Assembly (NCBI GenBank): GCA_964017185.1
Contig: OZ024880.1
Span: 37,228,329-37,292,328, forward strand
Source: Rugalucina vietnamica
Taxonomy: Eukaryota; Mollusca; Bivalvia; Lucinida; Lucinidae
Direction of reading: 5' to 3'
DNA: 64,000 nucleotides
This document shows, piece after piece, positions 38,201-50,350 of the stretch (its first letter is position 1; every line of letters begins with the position of its first letter). The translations under genes were made by a program, and so were the position numbers. Below the pieces are notes generated by a model, which was not told the DNA's origin, did not search any database, and saw only the letters and a program-made list of their open reading frames with translations.

Positions 38201-40034
38201 TATATCAGTAACCAAAAGAGCTAGAGAGCTTAAATTGGTATCAAATGATTGCTAGAATAACTTTCTTTAATCATGTGATAAAAACATAAATAATTTGACT
38301 TTCTCATTGATGAAATAGTGATGAGAACTTTAAATATTAGATAAAAAGTCTCAGAAAAATATACATGTAGGGGGTATACCAACGGAAACGTATATATCTC
38401 AATAACCAAAAGTTGTAGAGACTGAAAATGCTATAATATGATTGCTTTGACAATATTCTATAACCATGTAACAAGTATATAAACAAACTGACTTTCTTGT
38501 TGCTCAAATATTTAAAAGAACTTAAGATATAAGAGAAAAATCACTTGCAAACGAAGGGGGTATACCACTAAAACTGCTAATATCCCATCAACAAAAAGCC
38601 CTAGAAAGCTAAAATTGGTATCAAATAATGGCTCAAATAAAGCTTTAAAACCACTTGGTAAGTCACTTAAACAATCTGACTTACTTTTTTTTGAATATTG
38701 ATAAAAACTTTAAATATTAGAGAAAAATCACAGAAAAATTGAGGGGGTATACCACCAAAAACTTAATACGTCAGCAACCAAAAAATATAGAGAGCTTAAA
38801 TTGGTATCAAATGATTGCTATGGTAATGTTCTATAATCATAAGATAAAATTTATGAAAAATTGAAAAATTAGACTTTTTTAGTGTTTGAATATTGATGAA
38901 AACTTAAAATATTAGAAAAAAAAATCACAGAAAAATATAGGGGGTATACCAAAGGAAACATATATATCTCAACAACCAAAAGTCCTAGAGAGCTGATATT
39001 GGTATCAAATAATTGATATATGACAATATTCTATGACCATGTAAAAGGTATATAGCAAGCTGAATTTTTGCTGCTCAAATATTTGAGAAAACTTAAGATA
39101 TAGGAGAAAAATCACTGGCAAAGAAGGGGGTATATCAATAAAACTGCTGATATCTCAGTTACCAAAGGCTCTACAGAGCTGAAATTGCTATAAAATGATT
39201 GCTATGACAATATTCTATTGTAATGCAACAAGTATATAAACAAGCTGACTTTCTTGTTTCTCAAATATTTGAAAGAACTTAAGATATAAGAGAAAAATCA
39301 CTTGCAAACGAAGGGGGTATACCAATAAAACTGCTACTATCTCAATGACAAACAGCTCTAGAAAGCTGAAATTGGTATCAAATAATTGTTAAGATAATGT
39401 TCTAAAATCACGTGGTAAGACACACAAACAACCTGACTTATTTTTTTCGAATATTGATAAAAACTATAAATATTAGAGAAGAATCACAGAAAAAAGTGGA
39501 GGCGGTATACCCCCAAAACATCTTTATAACTCGGCAACCAAAAGTTATAGAGAGCCAAAATCAAATGATTGCTATGGTATTGTTCTATAATCATAGGATA
39601 AGATTTATGAAAAAACTAGGCTTTCTTAGTGTTGAATATTGATGAGAACTTAAAATATTAGATGAAAATGACAGAAAAATAGAAGGGGTATACCAACAGA
39701 AACGTTTATATCTCAGCAGCCAAAAGTCCTAGAGAGCTAAAATTGGTATCAAATGATTGATATGACAATAATTGATAGCCATGTCATATAATAAGACATA
39801 TGAACAAACTGTCTATCTTGTTCCAAAAATTGAAGAAAACTTAAGATATAAGAGAAAAACACAGACAAATGAAGGGGGTATACTAGAATAAACTCGAAGA
39901 TTTTAACCATAAAGCTACCACCTAGAAAGGTCCCCCGGATTTTATCTAATTCTATACATGCCAAAATTGTGAAAAAGTGCGGGGGGATCTGTTCAGGTCA
40001 GGTGGTACCGACATCTTAAATAGCTCATGGACCA
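35218..40034. mobile_element. 4.8-kb inverted-repeat element carrying a satellite (family K)
   Basis: TGGTCCATGAGC at 35218 is inverted at about 40023-40034. Imperfect matching continues for about 160 bp (ggtcggtacca, cctgaacaaatcccc against their complements). The flanks share only TTT. The interior is about 1 kb of AT-rich sequence with attttcatgaatattaatga words, then the tandem array at 36160-39880. No transposase. Confidence 0.65.
36160..39880 (+). repeat. Family K satellite: ~187-bp monomers in ~372-bp dimers
   Basis: About 20 units. Each has tatatctcagcaaccaaaag, then agctgaaattggtatcaaat and gattgctatgacaatattct. Two monomer types alternate (ccaacggaaacgtatatatc versus ccaataaaactgctgatatc). 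37081-37470 and 37468-37850 are near-identical dimers. Short ORFs within are by-products. Confidence 0.8.
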
Positions 40035-40558
40035 TTTTGTCTTGTTTTATACGTTACTGATTGGACTTCATAACTGTAAGTGAATATTGCATAATGTACA
40101 AACATGTAAATACATGGATAACGGGAATAGCCTGTAACATTTTGTGTCACCTGACTCAACGAAGTGTAAATTGTAACAGCCAAATGCGCGCGCCATTCAA
40201 ACTCTAGGTTGAAAGTCAGTGAGTGAAACATCCAGGGAGAACGCTAAAGATTCAATTCAATTCAATTCAATTCTTTATTCAGATTGCCAAATACATTTTA
40301 GCGCATCCACAAAACATGTAATAAAAGGACATCAAACAATTACAAATTACACACTAAATTTAGGAGGTTTTGATAGTGCAAACTGGCCGACCAGAATGTG
40401 AACATCATAGGAAAAACTGGTGCAGTGCCTATACAGTCATACATACAAGTATCCTTGATATAGGCCGTGCCTACCAGCCATCGGTTTAAGTTGCAATCAA
40501 ACAGGGCGCCCAGTTCACTCAGGCTATAGTCTTTGTATACAATTATGCATTACGAATA

Positions 40559-40823
40559 CATGTTCATGCAATAAACAGAGGATATTACAGATGAAAAATA
40601 AGAAAATTTCAGTAGAGTTTTTGTGATATTCTTCCCTTTTATGCCCAAAACACAGACTGCCGGCACACGTTAGACTCGCCTTGGCGAGGCGGTTCTACTG
40701 AGCACCCACAATCCATGCCCCGGAGCAAAAATAAGAAAAACAGGTATACCCCTGCATATCCCAGTTTTGCTATATAAAATTGGGGCTCAAGGGGATATTC
40801 ACTACACGGACATGCCTGTTATG
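40559..40823 (+). mobile_element. Palindromic MITE family H, copy 5 (in the LINE 3' UTR)
   Basis: Centre ctcgccttggcgaggcggtt. It is more diverged than the other copies (cacagactgccggcacacg arm). Right end cacggacatgcctgttatga. It must postdate the LINE insertion. Confidence 0.75.
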
Positions 40824-41062
40824 ATTTTAACATTGCCATTTGGCAGGGTATTCTTCTCTTTGATTGGTCTGTATTCATATATGATTTCATATAATTTTGA
40901 CTATATTTGCCAGTGGTAAACTGGAGATAAACTGTAATATCCTACCCCAGGACAGTGTTAAACATGTATTATTTAAAGATTTATAGCTAGAATTATCTGT
41001 AGGAAAAACAGGTGTTTCGACAGGCTATAGAAATACTTAAAATCATGAAAATAGTAGTATAT

Positions 41063-44000
41063 CTACTTATTTACGGAACACTTCCTAACTTTTAAAGCAT
41101 CATTGATATAGTTAGTAATATTTTTGCTATTTTGTTGGTTTTGTGGGTTTAGAATATGTTTAATTGCTTCAACCCCTTTTCCCAAAACATGTATCGTTTC
41201 TGATATAAATTTATTACTTATGCGCAAGGAATCATATTTCTTGCATTCTAAAAGAAAATGTTCCTCTGATTCTACAGATTCAGGACAAAAGGGACAAAAT
41301 CTTCTGTCTCTTGATACTTTTGGTCTACAATATCGCAATGTTTCAATATTAAGGGTATGGCAGCTTAGTCTAAATTTGGTAATTAAAGATCTCTTATCTT
41401 TACTAGATTTCATGTTTAAATAACATGGTATATTGGAATTATAAAGCGTACTAAAAAGTTCAAGTTTGCTATCAGATGATGCTTTGATATGTGCCAAATT
41501 ATTATCTATTTTTTTGTTATAAAATGTTTTTAGAACATCTAAAAACTTGTCTTTACTATAGTTACAAAGGTCTTGCATACCCAAAAGCTTTTCGATATGT
41601 TTGATATTTGTAAGCCATGACTTTCCACCTTGCCGAAACAACTGTTTGTCTGTTTGATATAGCTTTTGCAACAACCTGCCAGATGGAAGTTTGACGAGCC
41701 TGCAATAATAACTATGCATAAGTTTAAGTATTGATATCAAAACTGGGAGTCGGTTTAGTTCACATCTTGTCGCTAAATTAGAAGTTTTGTTGTGAACTCC
41801 TAGGGAAAATTTGCAAGATTTCAAATGCACAAGTTCAAATGGGTATTTATCATTCATCAAATCAATCTTATAATCAGAAATCCAAATTTCACTTGCATAG
41901 GTTAATATTGGTTGAATGATAGAATCAAAGAGTTTCAATAAAGTTTCTATATTCATGGTGCTGTATTCTTTAATTTTTGAATTCATACTGAACAAAGCTT
42001 TAGTTGCTTTTGCTGATAAATCAAGTGAGGCTTGTTTTAGATTGCCTGTATAAGATATATTGACACCTAAATATTGATAATTATACACTTGTTCAATTGA
42101 TGAATTTTTATATTGAATATCATTAATCTATATTTTCTTTCTACTATTGAAAATAATTACTTTTGTTTTGTCTAAGTTAACTTCAAGCTTCCATCTGCTA
42201 CAGTACTGTTCCAAAATAGATATACAATTTTGTAACCCTTTCTCTGTCTCAGATATAATAAGTAAGTCATCAGCATACAACAAACAATTAATGCCAATAT
42301 CTTCAATAAAAACAGGTTTACAATCTTCATCAAAACTGTCACACAAATCGTTGATAAAAATATTGAAAAGTAAGGGACTTAACCCATCACCTTGTTTAAC
42401 GCCCCTGTATGAAGTTCTTTCAGGTCCTAATTTATCATCTTTTTTAAATCGAAATTTTGTATTTGAATACATGTTTCTGATAAGATTATAAAAGTTTCCA
42501 CCGATTTTCGTGTTTGTAAGTTTATAAAGTAGTGAATTTCTTGAAACTGAATCGAAGGCTTTAGCAAAATCAACAAAACATCCATATACAGGCTTCTTTA
42601 ACTTATACACATATTTATTTATTATTGTTTTGATAGCAAAAATATGATCCGTTGTTCTATGATCTGGTCTGAACCCTGCCTGAAAAGGACTGAAAAAATT
42701 ATTATTTTCCAAATGTGTTATTAGTCTGTTTTGCAACAGACCAGTAAATAGTTTACTGAGACAGCTAGATAGACTTATACCTCTGTAATTATTGCAGTTA
42801 TTTTTATCACCTTTCTTATATATAGTGGATATTAAGGACATGTTCCATGTGACTGGAAAATTTGTGCTATTTAGTATAAAATTAAATAATTTTACAAGGG
42901 GAAGAGTAAGGACTGAAGAGCCATATTTAAGCATTTCATTCGATATAGAATCAATACCTTCTTTTTTATTTATCTTTAGCCTAGAGAGTCCCTGTCTGAT
43001 TTCCTTACAAGTGAATGGAAAGTCAAGATCATGTGAAGTTGACTCATCTGACAAGAAAGACGCTATCTCCTCATCAAAATTAAGTTCATTGTCATTAGGC
43101 TTATATAGTTGTTCAAAATAATCTGTCCATTCTGATATGGATTTCACATTACAAGTTTGTTTGTTAGGAGACTTCATATCATTTAAAGTTTTCCAAAAAA
43201 GTTTCGGATTATTATTACGTGTGTCTTCTAACTGTGATGTGATCTTTTTTATGTATTCTGCGCGTTTCTTTTTTCGAAGTTTATTATAATCATTTCTCAC
43301 CTTAATAAAGGTTTTACGTAAATTAATATTATTTGGGTTATTTAATACTTTTCGGCCTAAGCTTTTTAATGATCGTCTTAAGCTAAAACAGTCTTGGTCC
43401 ATCCAAGATTTTTTGTATTTATTTTTATGATGTTTCCTCCTAAATTTGAAAGTTACTGACTCTTTAGCCGTTTCTAGTACAATCTTGTTAAAATTCAAAA
43501 CTGCCTCATCAGTGCAGTTAAATTCATGCACATCTATTGAAGCCATGTAGTCAGACAGTCTTTTAATAGAAACTGGACTGTTAATTGATTGAATAAATTG
43601 AGATTTGGAGAATTCAGACCAGATAAATTTTCCATCGAGTTGACTAATTGGAACAGATTCTTCAGCCAAAGTATATTTACAAGTTAAACCCATCCATATA
43701 GGACAGTGATCTGAAAACTCATTTGGAGGTTGAACGAACATTAAAGAACCGGATTTTATCAAATATTTGTTCAGGCGCTAAAATGTAATCAACAGAACTA
43801 ACTCCACCATTATCATGAAAACATGTATAGAATCCTAAGGAATCTCCAAAAGTTCTGCCATTTAAAATCCTTAAACCTGATTCAACGCATAAAGCGGTCA
43901 ACATCTTGCCACTTTCATTTATAACACAGTCAACATTATTACGAAGATCAGCTTGGTCATGTATGTAATTGTCTGGGATTTGACAAAAGTTTTTGTCAAT

Positions 44001-44498
44001 CGAACTATCGTCATGAAGTACAAAATCAAGTAATTTACCAGTTCGCGCATTGAAATCACCTGTTAAGATAATATTACCCAAATTACTATATCGAAGAACA
44101 TCATCCATCAGCTTGGAATAAAATTCTGTATTAAATGTTGAACCTCTGTTAGGTGGCATATATACTGAAGCAATGTATAAGGGTTTGTCTAAATTGAATG
44201 ATAAATTATTTAGTTTAAACCATACAATATTGTCTGAAACATTTTCAAGGGTGATACTTTTTTGAAATTGATCTCTGAAGTAAATAATAATCCCTCCAGA
44301 TCTTCTACCTCGTTTTTTAACTTTCTTACCAGGTGCATGAAAATGGCAAAATCCAGGAATATCAATTGGAGAATCCTTATGAGTCCATGATTCAACTAAA
44401 CTAACAATGTCAAACTTATTTACAATGTTTAAGAACTCATTGTCTTGAACCTTCTTCGAGTTTAAGCCTCGTACATTCCAACATGCAATCCTTAACAT
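41063..44498 (-). pseudogene. LINE ORF2: endonuclease / reverse transcriptase, two lesions
   Basis: The likely start is the ATG at 44498 (MLRIACWNVRG), 31 codons inside the longest frame and just before the endonuclease domain. APE endonuclease motifs: CWN, VESW, TGDFNART and SVDYILA; the final SDH lies beyond a frameshift. The frameshift is a tandem duplication GAACGAAC at 43732-43739 (plus strand), +4 nt. Reverse transcriptase: FVDFAKAFD, GVKQGDGLSP and YADD, all catalytic Asp present. An amber codon at 42128-42130 interrupts the frame between NSRKKI and INDIQY. The C-terminal part ends with a CPFC-x8-H-x4-C knuckle, usual in such proteins. Full length would be about 1,145 residues. With only two lesions the copy looks young but is not translatable as one protein. 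Confidence 0.9.
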
Positions 44499-44591
44499 AG
44501 CATCCATATCAAAATTTGCATTGCAAATGGAGAAAAAAATGAATTCAAGTACTTCAACAGGGCATTCAAATTTTAAGTTGTCATTTAACAA

Positions 44592-46480
44592 TTAAAAAGA
44601 GCTGCTTTATAGAAGCATTATTTAGAATCAAAACCACTTATGCTGACAAGTAAAAGACGTGACCTAGAAAGAATGTCATAGGTGCTCATTAGAAGATCTC
44701 AGTATATAACATTTACAACTGTGTATTGATCCCCACTATGGAAAACTGTACATGCAAATGTATGTGACTAGGTCATTCCTATTCTTGTTAATAAAACCCA
44801 ATATCAAATAGATCTGCAGTGCCAACTAAAATATCAGTCAGTTTTAAATATATGGCAGCACATATATGTAACTACAAAATGTAATCATAGTAATTTGAGG
44901 AGTGTGTGGTTAATAATTACTTTGAGATAAGCTATTTCATTAGCTTAATGCATGACCATAAATTCACCAATTGTTCTATATATCAGGCAAAACTTTCTAT
45001 GTTGTTTATTTCTAAACTTGCATCACTTGACTAGATCTAAGTAAAACATTTACTGTAACAATCAATGCTAACTCAACAATATAAACACATCTAACTACAA
45101 AAGGATAACATATTTACATTTTAAACTTAAAAAGTTGAGAATTAAAAAGGCAGCACAGACATTAGCTTTCCAGTATACACACTGATCATCAACCAATAGT
45201 CAATCAACATGAACTGGAAACATAATAAGCATGGTCCCTGACTGCAACTTTCCCACATTTGACAATATGCAACCAGTCACGATTCGACAAAGATTTAATA
45301 AAATCCCAACCAGTAATCATTGACCAAAAAGGTCTCTCTCTACCACTGGCTATACACGCTGCATTTGATTAGCTTATCTTTGATTTGGAAGGAGGTTTAT
45401 GTATGTAATAATCAATTAAACTTCTATTCTAAATTATGAATGGATAAGTTCTTAATATATTTAAGATAACATAATAATCTTGATTTAATTTGATAACAAT
45501 CACCATAGAATATGTTTGTATCAAAACTAGTTAATGCTATGGTCTAAGGGAGATAATTCAATTTAAAAATGACATGGCTTGACTGTGATAAATTGCCACA
45601 ATAATATTTTCTATCATCATGCATGTATTTCCATCAAAACTACATGAATTCACAGTACATCAATATGATGTAAGGGAGATAATTCAAACATAACATATCT
45701 CCATCTAAAGTAATGTAGATTTCTAGGCAAAATGTTTACCAATTCACAACAGTCACAAAAGTTTTAGACTTAACAAAACATAATTTTAGTATTATGTACC
45801 ATTTAATAGGCAAAATTGCAAAGTTTGCAACCTACAAAATATAATGCACAAGTCCTGATTCAAGAATTGTAACAATGGCAGGTTTCGAAAGAAAACAATC
45901 TTCTTTACTGTTATTCTGCCAAAAGCACAAGTAAATAAAGTGAGCCAATCCTAATCTGACATGCACCTTAACTTTTAGCTGTGAAACATCTCTTCATCCT
46001 ATGATAGGGTTCTATGATATATTAAAACTACCCAAGTATGAAAACATGTATTAACATAACATATAATGTTCCATGAGGGTCAAATGTATTTGTTACACCA
46101 GTAACATGAACCATTATGTGCCATAATCAATGCAGTTTTTGAAATACTTGCATGACATCATATTGTATGTATATAGAAACCTCTATTTAGATCATTTTTG
46201 ACACTAAATATATGCAAATTGTTCATAGAAGTAGTCAAATCAAGACAGGAACCAAGCAATAGCTGAAGAACAACCATCATAGACCTCACATCATTTCAAA
46301 AATCACAAGCTCTTACTGCCCACAAGTAGCATCTCATAAAGGTGACTCTTGTGGGCATTAAGGTCCTGTATCTCCACTGAAAAGGATCCTACTCAATTTT
46401 CAACCACTGCAAAGCAACCACCCTGATAAGGTTATGTAATCACACTAGTGATTAAATGAATTCAATCATTCAGTTTAGTT
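44592..46480. other. 1.9-kb non-coding gap between LINE ORF1 and ORF2
   Basis: AT-rich. I found no ORF or frameshifted homologous reading on the minus strand. A short aagggagataattcaa word occurs twice (about 45546 and 45672). LINE ORFs usually overlap or lie within a few hundred bases, so this gap is odd. Confidence 0.6.
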
Positions 46481-48589
46481 TTAGTTATTTTTCAGCAAAA
46501 GTTTTATGAAATTTTCCAAGAGATTAGGTTGACCAGATTGTTTTCTTGGACCTGAAGCATTTCTATTCTGTGTAAGTCTCTGCTTTCCTGGAACCTTGTA
46601 TTCTTCGTATGGTTTCATGTTCAAGCTTGTGTTCATATGGGTTTTAATCAAACGCACAAGAGCAATACACCCTTTCATGTTTAGGTGTATACCGTCATCC
46701 CTGTAAAGATGTGTGTTTGTTGTATTTATAGAATTATTTTGTATATATTTTATGCCATGTTTTGCACACAATAACTTGATTTTTTCATTATACACATTCA
46801 CATCCTGATTAAAAGGATCATTATTTAACCGTTCAAAGGCTGGTAGAATATGAATGTTGGTTTCTGGGACCTGCAGACGCAGATCCTTAATAAGAAGCTC
46901 CATCTCATTGGTACACCAATCTGGATGCCTGTTTGTTAAATCATTCGACCCAACACCAATAATAACATGGTCCTGTTTTGTATAATACTGTTGGCTAATA
47001 TGTGAACGGGCTCCTTTGATGTTTTTTTGACCTTGGCCAAGAACATTGATTTTAACTTCCATATGTTTGTACATTTTGGTCCCATCCAAAAGATTCCCCT
47101 GGCTATCAATGATGATGTTCAGTTTGGGTTTATCCTTTCTCTCAGCTTGGTCTCTAGTGCTGTTAGGATTGTTTATATTTATTTGTGACTTATTAACTGA
47201 TCCTGTCCCACTTAATAATGGGTCAAACCTATTTGAGGTTTTGACATACACCAATTCATCCCTATCTCCATTCTGGTCATTGGGTACGACAGCACTTGCT
47301 CCTTTTGAATAAGAATTTTCCATATTGGGAGTTGGTATTTTATCATTTCTAAGACTAGGTTCAAGTGTCCTATCACTGAGTGCAGTATCAGCAAATGATC
47401 TATTTTCCTGAAGAGTTGTACAGTTTTCTTTTGATTTTTCAAGCAATAATCTATCGTTTTGGCTTTTAAGCATTGAGTTTTGATTTTTGAGTTCATTATT
47501 TTCCTTTTTCAGGTACTCAATAAAGTCTTTGTTTGCTGATGAGGTCTGAGCTTCTTTATTTTCTATCATTCTAATTTTGTCCTCCAGCATTTGGGATCTG
47601 TTTGTTAATTGAACTTCCATTTCTTGAAGTTTATCATCAAAGGAAGAAACATGTTGTTGAGTTCTATTTGAGTTTATTTCAACTGCTTTGAATTTCCTGT
47701 CTACAGATGACAACAGCTCTTGGGAAGTACAAGTACATGTTTTGGATTCTAATTGTTCTAAAATGTTACTATTAGCTTTCATCTGGCTCTCGACCGCTGT
47801 AAGTCTGTTATTCATATCTTGTGAAGTACATGTACCGGTTTTGGTCTCTATTTCTGTTAACCTTTTCTCAATGTCACAGTTAGATTTAATTTCATTTTCT
47901 ACAGTCTTGAGTCTGTCATTCAAATCATGAATGAGAGTGGATGAACTTATTAATTCTGTAATTTGTGATTCTAGAGAATGAATAGTTGTTTTGATTGTGT
48001 TCAAAGATTCATTAAACTTGGACAAATCAATGTTCTGTTCTGATTGCTCACTGCCACCACAATTTGTATGCATAGCTGTTTTAGAACTTTGATTATCCTT
48101 TCTGATCACTTTGCATGAGTTTTTATGTTTATCGGAATTATTAAACAGCTCAGGCACTGGTCTGCTTTCTGCACATACACTTTTGAGGTTTGTTTGCTCA
48201 TTTATATCCAGTTCATTTTCTGTGTTTGTAGGCAACTGTTTTATTTTTGGCTGCTCACTATGACTAAGATCGATGGTTTTTAACCTTGTTTGTTCAAGAT
48301 CAGGTTCAGACTCTTGCTGATTCAAAGGTAATTGTTCTATTATTTCACTGAGTGTGTCATCATCCGATTCATTATCAGAATTCAGTGGGCTGAAAATGGA
48401 ATCATTGTGATTTGTTTCAATAAATTCATCCGCTTTCAAGGGGTAACCATTATGCTCTTCATTATGACCGTTCTGATTGGCATAAACAAATTCCCTCAGA
48501 ATTTTGAATTCTGTATCAGCCCAACATTTTATGTTTTTACCCTGTATTGTTAATGTGAGAGTGGTAATGTAAAGTTTGATCGAATACAT
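46481..48589 (-). CDS. LINE ORF1-type protein: coiled coil plus SGNH hydrolase-like domain
   Basis: Intact 702 codons. An in-frame TAA lies 24 nt upstream of the ATG, so the start is the first available. Residues 60-190 are acidic and low in structure. Residues 195-395 are heptad-rich coiled coil with an internally repeated CTCTSQ...L.AVE block near 252-292. Residues 489-650 are SGNH-like: DSQG with Ser496 (block I), GSND with Asn549 (block III), DGIH with Asp632/His635 (block V). The C-terminus is basic. In LINEs such ORF1 proteins bind RNA and multimerise; the esterase-like part may bind lipid or RNA (family knowledge, not shown here). It could instead be a separate gene, because it is intact while ORF2 is broken and the gap is 1.9 kb; same-strand order and family precedent favour LINE ORF1. 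Confidence 0.85.
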   Translation of the reverse strand: MYSIKLYITTLTLTIQGKNIKCWADTEFKILREFVYANQNGHNEEHNGYPLKADEFIETNHNDSIFSPLNSDNESDDDTLSEIIEQLPLNQQESEPDLEQTRLKTIDLSHSEQPKIKQLPTNTENELDINEQTNLKSVCAESRPVPELFNNSDKHKNSCKVIRKDNQSSKTAMHTNCGGSEQSEQNIDLSKFNESLNTIKTTIHSLESQITELISSSTLIHDLNDRLKTVENEIKSNCDIEKRLTEIETKTGTCTSQDMNNRLTAVESQMKANSNILEQLESKTCTCTSQELLSSVDRKFKAVEINSNRTQQHVSSFDDKLQEMEVQLTNRSQMLEDKIRMIENKEAQTSSANKDFIEYLKKENNELKNQNSMLKSQNDRLLLEKSKENCTTLQENRSFADTALSDRTLEPSLRNDKIPTPNMENSYSKGASAVVPNDQNGDRDELVYVKTSNRFDPLLSGTGSVNKSQININNPNSTRDQAERKDKPKLNIIIDSQGNLLDGTKMYKHMEVKINVLGQGQKNIKGARSHISQQYYTKQDHVIIGVGSNDLTNRHPDWCTNEMELLIKDLRLQVPETNIHILPAFERLNNDPFNQDVNVYNEKIKLLCAKHGIKYIQNNSINTTNTHLYRDDGIHLNMKGCIALVRLIKTHMNTSLNMKPYEEYKVPGKQRLTQNRNASGPRKQSGQPNLLENFIKLLLKNN

Positions 48590-48620
48590 TTGCCTGATTG
48601 TTAAAGTGAATTATATGTTG

Positions 48621-49148
48621 GAATAAACCTTGACTGGTAAGTTCATATACTTTACCGCAGACATCTCCAGGTAGATTTTCATTGATTTATGTATACCTTT
48701 TTACTGGGAGGTTTTGAACAAATGATTCGTCCACAAAAACAGTCTTTTGAATCTGAATAAACATTTGGTTACATTTTGCAATGTACGTTTATACCATGCG
48801 ATGAATATGTATACTAAACCTAAAGAGATTTCGATTTTTCTGCAGACATTGATACGTCTGTACACATTTATATATATATATGCATGCTGCCCAATTATAT
48901 GTTTCTCTAATGGACAAAATTAGGAGAAAGTATTTGATTTTCTCAGCAAAGCCCAGTAACTCGGCTCTATATTTTAGTACTAGACACAAAAGATTGTTAA
49001 ATAGTTGAACTTAGAGGTGTAGACTAACGAATGTGTGTACTATGTATGCCCTTGACCTGGCCATAAAAGTGTTCTTTGTTCCAAGTGATTTAATAACAAG
49101 TTGGCTTCTTTAAAAAGAAACCAATGGAAAGGTCAGCAGCAGTTTGAT
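48621..49148. other. Stretch upstream of LINE ORF1
   Basis: May hold the LINE 5' UTR and promoter. No clear 5' terminus, and no duplicate of the 3' flank (gagaacgctaaa) was found. Confidence 0.4.
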
Positions 49149-49307
49149 ATTCACCATTTTTGCATTATCCGCTGGTTCCCAGCTTAAAAAATCAATATTG
49201 GAAATACAGGTAACCAATAACCCCCCTGAGGGGGGTTCTGGTTACCTGTTTTTCCAATATTGATTTTTTGTCAGCAGGAAACCAGCCGATAATGCAAAAA
49301 TGGTGAA
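49149..49307. mobile_element. Foldback hairpin, ~78-bp arms with a 3-nt loop
   Basis: attcaccatttttgcattat at the left is answered by ataatgcaaaaatggtgaat at the right. The centre cccccctgagggggg lies at 49228. The arms match with a few mismatches (gctggttcccagc / gcaggaaaccagc). This is either a MITE or the footprint of a small-RNA hairpin. No other copy in the window. Confidence 0.8.
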
Positions 49308-50350
49308 TAAGAGCTTCCTTTTGCTCCAGATTTCAGTGTTGTTGATTCTCTGGTTTGTCATTAATTTCGATTCTCATACGTTTCAGTTTCGTATAAATAT
49401 CGTTTCATGTTATGAACGCTTGACCAGTGTGTGTATCTGTCACTCAAGGCATTGACTAAAATTTCTGATGTTACAGAATCAATGCTAATTCTAAAGAGAA
49501 CACGATTACAATCAAATACATGTATGTCGATATGTCACAGTGTAGAAAACCATTTTGCAGTGCAGTCAATTTGTGACAGAGTTCTGAATTTTGACTTGCA
49601 GCCACACTACCGGAGAGAGACCCATGGGTCCGATGTGATGAACTAAAAGTCAGCCATCTAGAGTTCCTATAGTTTATGTACCCCTCATCAGGTTATCTAC
49701 GATCTTAACTCAGATGCGCTATGATAAGAAGTCGCCACGATCGAGACTGCTTGCTAGATATTTAACACTTTTTGACAGGGAGTGTCAACAATGGATAAAT
49801 TAAATTGAGGTGAACTGTCTAGTCAACATAGACGGGTTCACTAGTTTTTATTTAGCGCTTTATGTGACACAACGCGTAATTGAGAGAGAGCAGTCGATCA
49901 TGGGTACAATTTTCTTCATATTCAAAGTAAACACTGTGGAAAAGGTCCTGAGGGACCTTTTCCAATGATCCATTTGTGACCCTGTAGTACACGATTATGC
50001 ATTAATCTTATGCTGAAAGTTAGTGATCCGGTAATGATTGGTTACAATGTGATTCAAAGGTGATCCGTTAGTATGATCCAGTAATGATTTGTTACAATGT
50101 GATCTAAAGGCGATTCGTTAGTATGATCTGTTGGTGATTCATTTGTGTTTCATTAATGATCCGTTTGTGATTGTTTTGTGTGTTGTTAGTGATTATGAGA
50201 TGATCCGTTGTGCAAAACGACCGCCCCAATATATTTAAATAAGTGATCCGTTAGCATGGCAAATTTAATCACTAACAGATCATTAATGAATTATGGTTCA
50301 AGTATGATTCATTGGGGTGATCTTAGGTCCATTTATTTTTGTTTGGGATA

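Larger units (their letters stand above)
40249..48620 (-). mobile_element. APE-type non-LTR retrotransposon (LINE), nearly complete
   Basis: On the minus strand the order is ORF1 (48589-46481), a 1.9-kb non-coding gap, ORF2 (44498-41063, broken), a 3' UTR and a 3' tail. The tail is AATAAAG (40273-40279) followed by about four AATTG units to 40249, a typical non-poly(A) LINE end. A family H MITE sits in the 3' UTR. The 5' end is not defined, so 48620 is a minimum. SGNH-type ORF1 proteins are known in CR1/L2-like LINEs, but the GVKQGDGLSP motif differs from the GVPQGS usual there, so the clade is left open. Confidence 0.8.
34816..50350. mobile_element. 15.5-kb nested stack between matching termini (TIR element with later insertions)
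   Basis: TATCCCAAACAAAAATA at 34816-34832 is perfectly inverted at 50334-50350 (17 bp). Flanks are CCAATA (34810-34815) and CCAATG (50351-50356), a 6-bp duplication with one change. The split LINE-tail reading frame rejoins across the site. Both subterminal zones (34870-35140, 49970-50330) are dense in TGATCCGTTA-like words. I infer a base element of about 2 kb that later received the 35218-40034 element, the LINE and the 49149 hairpin. No integrase, polymerase B or transposase ORF belongs to the base element. Confidence 0.7.

Noticed and set aside
46481..48589. Host esterase gene
   Set aside because: The SGNH-like motifs follow a coiled coil and lie upstream of a same-strand LINE ORF2, as in known LINE ORF1 proteins. 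Kept as an alternative, not as the call.
34816..50350. Maverick/Polinton (15.5 kb, 6-bp duplication)
   Set aside because: Size and duplication fit, but there is no polymerase B, integrase, packaging ATPase or capsid reading, and the length is explained by later insertions.
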